The translations under genes were made by a program, and so were the position numbers. DNA of 35,329 nt from Enterococcus raffinosus (lineage in GTDB: Bacteria > Bacillota > Bacilli > Lactobacillales > Enterococcaceae). Below are positions 31,723 to 35,329 of this stretch, in pieces (positions within the stretch are counted from its first letter, which is position 1; the number at the start of each line of letters is the position of its first letter). The stretch covers positions 1 to 35,329 of the forward strand of contig NZ_JAHLOS010000045.1 of assembly GCF_018917525.1 (NCBI RefSeq). The letters are read 5' to 3'. Under the pieces are notes generated by a model. That model was given only the letters and a program-made list of their open reading frames with translations, was not told the origin of the DNA and did not search any database.

Positions 31723-32190
31723 GTGTCGCAAACTGCATTATTGGTTGTGGATATACAAAAAGGAACATTAGCACCATTGATTGGAAAAGAAAATTTTTTG
31801 GAAAATGTGAATGGATTGATCGATTATTTTCATAAAGAGGATCTTCCGATCGTTTTTATAAAAAAGGCTGGGTATGGTGAACTTTCGCAGAAATTACGCC
31901 GTGAACCGGATGATCTAGTGATTTCAAAGGTTCAAATGAATACATTTAAAGCACCAGAATTCCGATCGATCATTTCTAAACATTATTTTCGGAAGTTTGT
32001 GGTAGTTGGCTTGATGAGTAATGCGTGTGTCCAAAGTACGTGTAAAGGGGCTTTGGCAGAAGATTATCCTGTGACATTAATTGAGGATGCTCATGATTCT
32101 GTTATTAAACCAATGCGAAATATTTGGAATAGGAGGTTACATGATCTAGGTGTAACGATTATGACTACTAAAGAGTATATAGAAAAGTAA
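31723..32190 (+). CDS. Isochorismatase-like cysteine hydrolase
   Basis: 155 residues. Catalytic triad visible as D10 in LLVVDIQKG, K69 in ISKVQMNTF and C102 in SNACVQST. The family includes nicotinamidase, isochorismatase and amidases; the substrate is not predictable. GTG start with AGGTTGAGG upstream. It is 15 bases before the small SDR gene, so a two-gene operon. Confidence 0.85.
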   Translation: MSQTALLVVDIQKGTLAPLIGKENFLENVNGLIDYFHKEDLPIVFIKKAGYGELSQKLRREPDDLVISKVQMNTFKAPEFRSIISKHYFRKFVVVGLMSNACVQSTCKGALAEDYPVTLIEDAHDSVIKPMRNIWNRRLHDLGVTIMTTKEYIEK

Positions 32191-32205
32191 AAGGAGTGAC
32201 TAGTT

Positions 32206-32805
32206 GTGCGTATTTTAATAGTTGGTGGTAAGGGAACGATCGGTCGAGCAATTGTTGAAAAATTGGAGGAACATCACGAGCTGATTATAGCTGGAAGAAC
32301 AAGTGGCGATGTACAGGTGGACTTAACATCTGTGGAGAGTATCGAAACAATGTTCAAGAAAGTTGGACATGTAGATGCGATCGTAAATGCTTCAGGAACA
32401 GCCAAATTTCAACCAATAGAAGAAATGACCCCTGAAGATAATCTAGTGGCGGTACAAAGCAAGCTGTTAGGACAGATCAATCTGGCATTAATTGGACAAA
32501 AATATTTACGACGCGATGGCAGTATTACATTAACGACAGGCATCATGAAGGACGATCCGATTCCAGGTGGGGCTTCAGCAGCAATGGCTAACGGTGGTGT
32601 GGCAGCTTTTGTAAAATCAGCAGCCATTGATTTTACTCACGGGATTCGCATCAACTGTGTCAGCCCCAATGTTTTAGTAGAGTCCTATGATAAATTTCAA
32701 GATTCCTTTAGAGGGTTTGTACCTGTACCAGCAGAGCGCGTGGCAATGGCATTTGTAAAAAGTGTCGAAGGAAAACAAACAGGACAGGAATATCGGGTGT
32801 ATTAA
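32206..32805 (+). CDS. Short atypical SDR-like protein
   Basis: 199 residues, shorter than classical SDRs. Nucleotide motif VGGKGTIGRA near the N-terminus and 'VNASG' replacing NNAG. The active-site region reads 'GGASAAMANGGVAAF', with no YxxxK pair, as in the short PRK07578-like subgroup. It may bind NAD(P) without classical dehydrogenase chemistry. GTG start with AAAGGAG upstream. Confidence 0.75.
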   Translation: MRILIVGGKGTIGRAIVEKLEEHHELIIAGRTSGDVQVDLTSVESIETMFKKVGHVDAIVNASGTAKFQPIEEMTPEDNLVAVQSKLLGQINLALIGQKYLRRDGSITLTTGIMKDDPIPGGASAAMANGGVAAFVKSAAIDFTHGIRINCVSPNVLVESYDKFQDSFRGFVPVPAERVAMAFVKSVEGKQTGQEYRVY

Positions 32806-32820
32806 AAAAGCTTTTTAATA
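32800..32820 (+). other. AT-rich hairpin after the small SDR gene
   Basis: TATTAAAAA/TTTTTAATA with AGC loop, overlapping the stop codon. Possible weak terminator, 16 bases before the next start codon. Confidence 0.4.
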
Positions 32821-32836
32821 GTTTAGGGGGGAGAAA

Positions 32837-35230
32837 ATGAAAAAGAAATTGATAGGATGTTTGGCGTTACTGTTTTTATTAAATCTGTTTATTGGAGTAG
32901 GTTTAAATGTTCATAATGTATCAGCAAATCAAATAAAAGAAACAATTGCTAGTACTCAAACAACAGATTCGCGGGTAGAACCTTCAACTGAGTTATTAGA
33001 AAACACAGAGAATAACCAAACGACAACAGACAATTCGATGAGCAGCGGAGTGGAAGAAAGCTCTTCAGCTGACCTGGATCAAGAAACTGAGCTTTTCAAT
33101 ACAGAAGAAAGAGTAGGCGTTAATTATCAAACAAAGGCAGACGGCAGCTGGTTGGCAGAAGTTTCTGATGGAGTGGTTTCAGGAATACCCGATGTTTCTT
33201 CATTAAAGGGACTACAGGCGATCAAAATTTCTCTTAAAAATACTAGTGAATCTTCCAGTGGGATTGTCTATGAAAGTTACAGTAAACCTGATGGTTGGGT
33301 TGAACATGGAAACCCAAAGAAAAATGGGGAGGTTTCTGGAGATATCTCCTATATTGAAGCAATTCGAATTCATCTTACCGGAGCGATTTCTGATACTCAC
33401 TGGGTGTATTATCGTATTCAAACCGAAAAATTTGGTTGGTTAGGTTGGGCAAAGAATGGCGAGGATGCTGGAACAATTGGCTATGATGAAGCTGTTCGCG
33501 GAATTCAAATCCAATTAATTGAGAAAGGCAAAAAGCCTAGTGAGGATAGTGATAAAAAGGCATTTAGCGAATATCAAGATGTCAATGTTAAGTATAAAAC
33601 CCACGTTGAATCTATAGGTTGGCAAGAACAAAAAATCAACGGCGAGATTTCAGGTGCGGCTGGTCAAAACAAACGAATAGAAGGAATTCAGATCTCGGTG
33701 GATCATTTACCAGAAGGGATTACGGGAGGAATTCGCTATCGGACCCATGTAGAATCCATTGGCTGGCAAGATTTTAAAGAAAATGACGAAGTAGCCGGAA
33801 CTACCGGACAAGCTAAGCGGATTGAAGCAGTTCAGATTGAACTAACTGGAAAATTGGCACAGTATTATGATGTCTATTATCAAGTATTTAGCCAAAGCTT
33901 TGATTGGCTAGGTTGGGCGAAAAATGGGGAGAAGGCAGGGACAGAAGGATTCGCATATCGTTTAGAAGGGCTCAAGATTCTTATCGTTAAGAAAGGTCAG
34001 GCTGCACCTGGCTCTACTGATCGTAATTTTATCAAGTATAAGCTTCCAAAAGTAAGCTATCGCACACATATTCAATCCATTGGTTGGCAAGGTCAAAAAT
34101 CCAATGGACAACTGTCAGGCACCACTGGACAAGCCAAACGATTGGAAGCGATTCAATTACAATTATCCGATATGCCAGAATCTTTAAAGGGTGGAATACA
34201 ATATAGAACACATGTACAAAATTATGGCTGGCAAGGAATGGTATCAAATGGAGTTCAAGCGGGTACGACGGGTCAGGGCAAGCGCTTAGAGGCAATCCAG
34301 ATAAATTTAACAGGTGATGCAGCCAAGCATTATGACATCTACTATCGCACCCATTGTCAAACTATTGGCTGGTTAGGTTGGGCAAAAAATGGGGAAAATT
34401 CTGGAACAGAAGGATTTGCTTATCGATTAGAAGGGATTCAAGTGGTTGTAGTGAAAAAAGGCACTGCAGCACCTGGCTCAACGAATCGAGGATTTATAAA
34501 ATTCAAAATTCCTAAGGTAAGCTATCAAACCCATATTCAGTCGATTGGCTGGCAAGGTCAAAAAACGAATGGACAACTGTCAGGCACCACTGGACAAGCG
34601 AAACGACTGGAAGCAATACGATTAACACTATCCGATTTGCCGATCTCTTTAAATGGAGGGATTCAATACAAAACTCATGTCCAAAGTTATGGTTGGCAGG
34701 GGATGGTGTCAAATGGAGCGCAGGCAGGTACGACTGGACAAGCCAAGCGTCTGGAGGCAATCCAGATAAGCTTAACTGGAGATGCAGCCAAGCATTATGA
34801 CATCTACTATCGTACCCATTGTCAGAACTTTGGTTGGTTAGGCTGGGCAAGAAATGGTGGGAATTCTGGAACAGAAGGCTTTGCCTATCGATTGGAAGCG
34901 ATTCAGATTGTTATAGTTAGAAAAGGGACTGCGGCACCTGGAAGTACAGCTAATGCTTTTAAGAAACAGGTTTCTAAAATTCCACAAGTCCAAAATTTAT
35001 TGAATAAGAAATATAGAAATGGAAACTATGGAATCTATGTATTGGATTTAAAAGCAAATCAGACAGCTGCCATCAATGGGACAACGAACTTCACCGCTGC
35101 AAGTACGGCAAAGCTTCCGAATATCTACTATACACAAAAATTAATAAATGAAGGAAAAGTTTCTTTAAATCGTCAATTACAATACACCTCTTGTTTGTGG
35201 CAAGATAAAGGTGGTTCTTTCCAGCGTTAG
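32837..35230 (+). CDS. Secreted ChW-repeat protein with class-A-beta-lactamase-like domain, truncated by an IS
   Basis: 797 residues as read. Signal peptide at residues 1-31 (KKK, hydrophobic core, ending VSANQ), then a Ser/Thr/Glu-rich linker to ~95. Next come 12 Clostridial-hydrophobic-W repeats in four triads (each with the W..NG...G pattern, e.g. GWLGWAKNGENSGTEG), which are surface or cell-wall binding modules. From ~716 a serine-hydrolase domain of the beta-lactamase/PBP fold begins, with the nucleophile motif STAK (in AASTAKLP). It stops after ~792 residues, where an ISL3-like end starts (base 35213); the last five residues and stop come from the IS. The SDN- and KTG-type motifs are lost, so the hydrolase is almost certainly inactive. 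AGGGGGG-rich ribosome binding site. Confidence 0.85.
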   Translation: MKKKLIGCLALLFLLNLFIGVGLNVHNVSANQIKETIASTQTTDSRVEPSTELLENTENNQTTTDNSMSSGVEESSSADLDQETELFNTEERVGVNYQTKADGSWLAEVSDGVVSGIPDVSSLKGLQAIKISLKNTSESSSGIVYESYSKPDGWVEHGNPKKNGEVSGDISYIEAIRIHLTGAISDTHWVYYRIQTEKFGWLGWAKNGEDAGTIGYDEAVRGIQIQLIEKGKKPSEDSDKKAFSEYQDVNVKYKTHVESIGWQEQKINGEISGAAGQNKRIEGIQISVDHLPEGITGGIRYRTHVESIGWQDFKENDEVAGTTGQAKRIEAVQIELTGKLAQYYDVYYQVFSQSFDWLGWAKNGEKAGTEGFAYRLEGLKILIVKKGQAAPGSTDRNFIKYKLPKVSYRTHIQSIGWQGQKSNGQLSGTTGQAKRLEAIQLQLSDMPESLKGGIQYRTHVQNYGWQGMVSNGVQAGTTGQGKRLEAIQINLTGDAAKHYDIYYRTHCQTIGWLGWAKNGENSGTEGFAYRLEGIQVVVVKKGTAAPGSTNRGFIKFKIPKVSYQTHIQSIGWQGQKTNGQLSGTTGQAKRLEAIRLTLSDLPISLNGGIQYKTHVQSYGWQGMVSNGAQAGTTGQAKRLEAIQISLTGDAAKHYDIYYRTHCQNFGWLGWARNGGNSGTEGFAYRLEAIQIVIVRKGTAAPGSTANAFKKQVSKIPQVQNLLNKKYRNGNYGIYVLDLKANQTAAINGTTNFTAASTAKLPNIYYTQKLINEGKVSLNRQLQYTSCLWQDKGGSFQR
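33590..34985 (+). repeat. Intragenic ~465-bp tandem repeats encoding ChW triads
   Basis: Equivalent positions such as TTCARTC...GGYTGGCAAGGTC recur 465 bases apart (34071 and 34536). The last two triads are nearly identical at DNA level, the earlier ones progressively more diverged, suggesting recent local duplication. Each triad ends in a linker around AAPGST. Confidence 0.8.
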
Positions 35231-35329
35231 TTGAAAATCCGCTTTTTTCTCATCCATTCTAATTGAATGGTCTTTTTCCTTAACGTTTCAAAGCTACAAC
35301 GACCATACATGATTCTTTTGATGACTTTC
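35213..35329. mobile_element. Terminus of an ISL3-like insertion sequence (continues beyond window)
   Basis: GGTTCTTTCCAGCGTTAG at 35213 resembles the GGNTCTTT terminal inverted repeats of ISL3-family elements. The adjacent minus-strand frame encodes an ISL3-type transposase C-terminus. The 8 bases before it (ATAAAGGT, 35205-35212) would be the left copy of the target duplication; the other copy lies outside. Confidence 0.6.
35227..35329 (-). CDS. ISL3-like transposase, C-terminal 33 residues
   Basis: The minus strand reads KVIKRIMYGRCSFETLRKKT and ends RIFN at a TAA (35227-35229). The pattern 'KxIKRxxYGxxxFxxLR' is the conserved tail of ISL3-family transposases. The rest of the gene is beyond the window edge. 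Confidence 0.6.
   Translation of the reverse strand, partial: KVIKRIMYGRCSFETLRKKTIQLEWMRKKRIFN

Overview
The window looks like a chromosomal stretch of a low-GC Gram-positive bacterium of the Lactobacillales, most likely an Enterococcus. This is inferred from the AT-rich sequence, strong AGGAGG-type ribosome binding sites with frequent GTG/TTG starts, CcpA (cre) operator sequences, lactose/cellobiose-type PTS genes, a GadB-type decarboxylase and a ChW-repeat surface protein. No rRNA, tRNA or CRISPR array was seen. Both ends touch insertion sequences: the C-terminal part of an IS1182-family transposase on the left, and the end of an ISL3-like element on the right.

Left part (1-2560): IS1182 remnant, a small DUF960-like gene, a DagK-like lipid kinase with an altered nucleotide motif, and a PNPOx-like flavoprotein.

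Central catabolic block (2565-16239), the most interesting part: an MFS transporter (- strand) lies divergent from a GlpP-family antiterminator. Then follow an SDR whose catalytic Tyr is Asn, a four-gene OpuC-type ABC transporter, a divergent RpiR-family regulator, an FAD-linked oxidase resembling alkyl-DHAP synthase, three tandem ~157-bp intergenic repeats, EtfB-EtfA, a second SDR of identical length with an intact active site, and an FGGY kinase. Apart from the ABC transporter and RpiR gene, the content matches the uncharacterised E. coli ygc cluster (ygcP, ygcQR, ygcS/yqcE, ygcU, ygcW, ygcE). The two transcription units flanking the GlpP-like gene each carry an intrinsic terminator in the leader, and both leaders share a 15-nt motif overlapping the base of the terminator stem. 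This suggests the GlpP-like protein antiterminates both. Cre sites add CcpA control. A plausible flow is uptake by MFS/ABC, phosphorylation by the FGGY kinase, and oxidation by the SDR and the FAD enzyme with ETF as electron carrier. The substrate is unknown.

Middle part (16554-22561): adenine deaminase with its own promoter, a small membrane protein and an Na/Pi-cotransporter (- strand), then glutamate decarboxylase with a DsrE-like protein and no gadC neighbour.

PTS-peptidase operon (22865-30811): a LicR/BglG-type PRD activator, PTS IIA, IIB and IIC of the lactose/cellobiose family, then an M24 peptidase, an M42 aminopeptidase, a PatB-type C-S lyase and a small alpha/beta-hydrolase. There is no glycosidase, which is unusual for this PTS type.

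Right part (30850-35329): two 59-codon genes, CsbD, an isochorismatase-like hydrolase, a small atypical SDR, and a secreted protein with 12 ChW repeats fused to a class-A-beta-lactamase-like domain that is cut off by the ISL3-like insertion.
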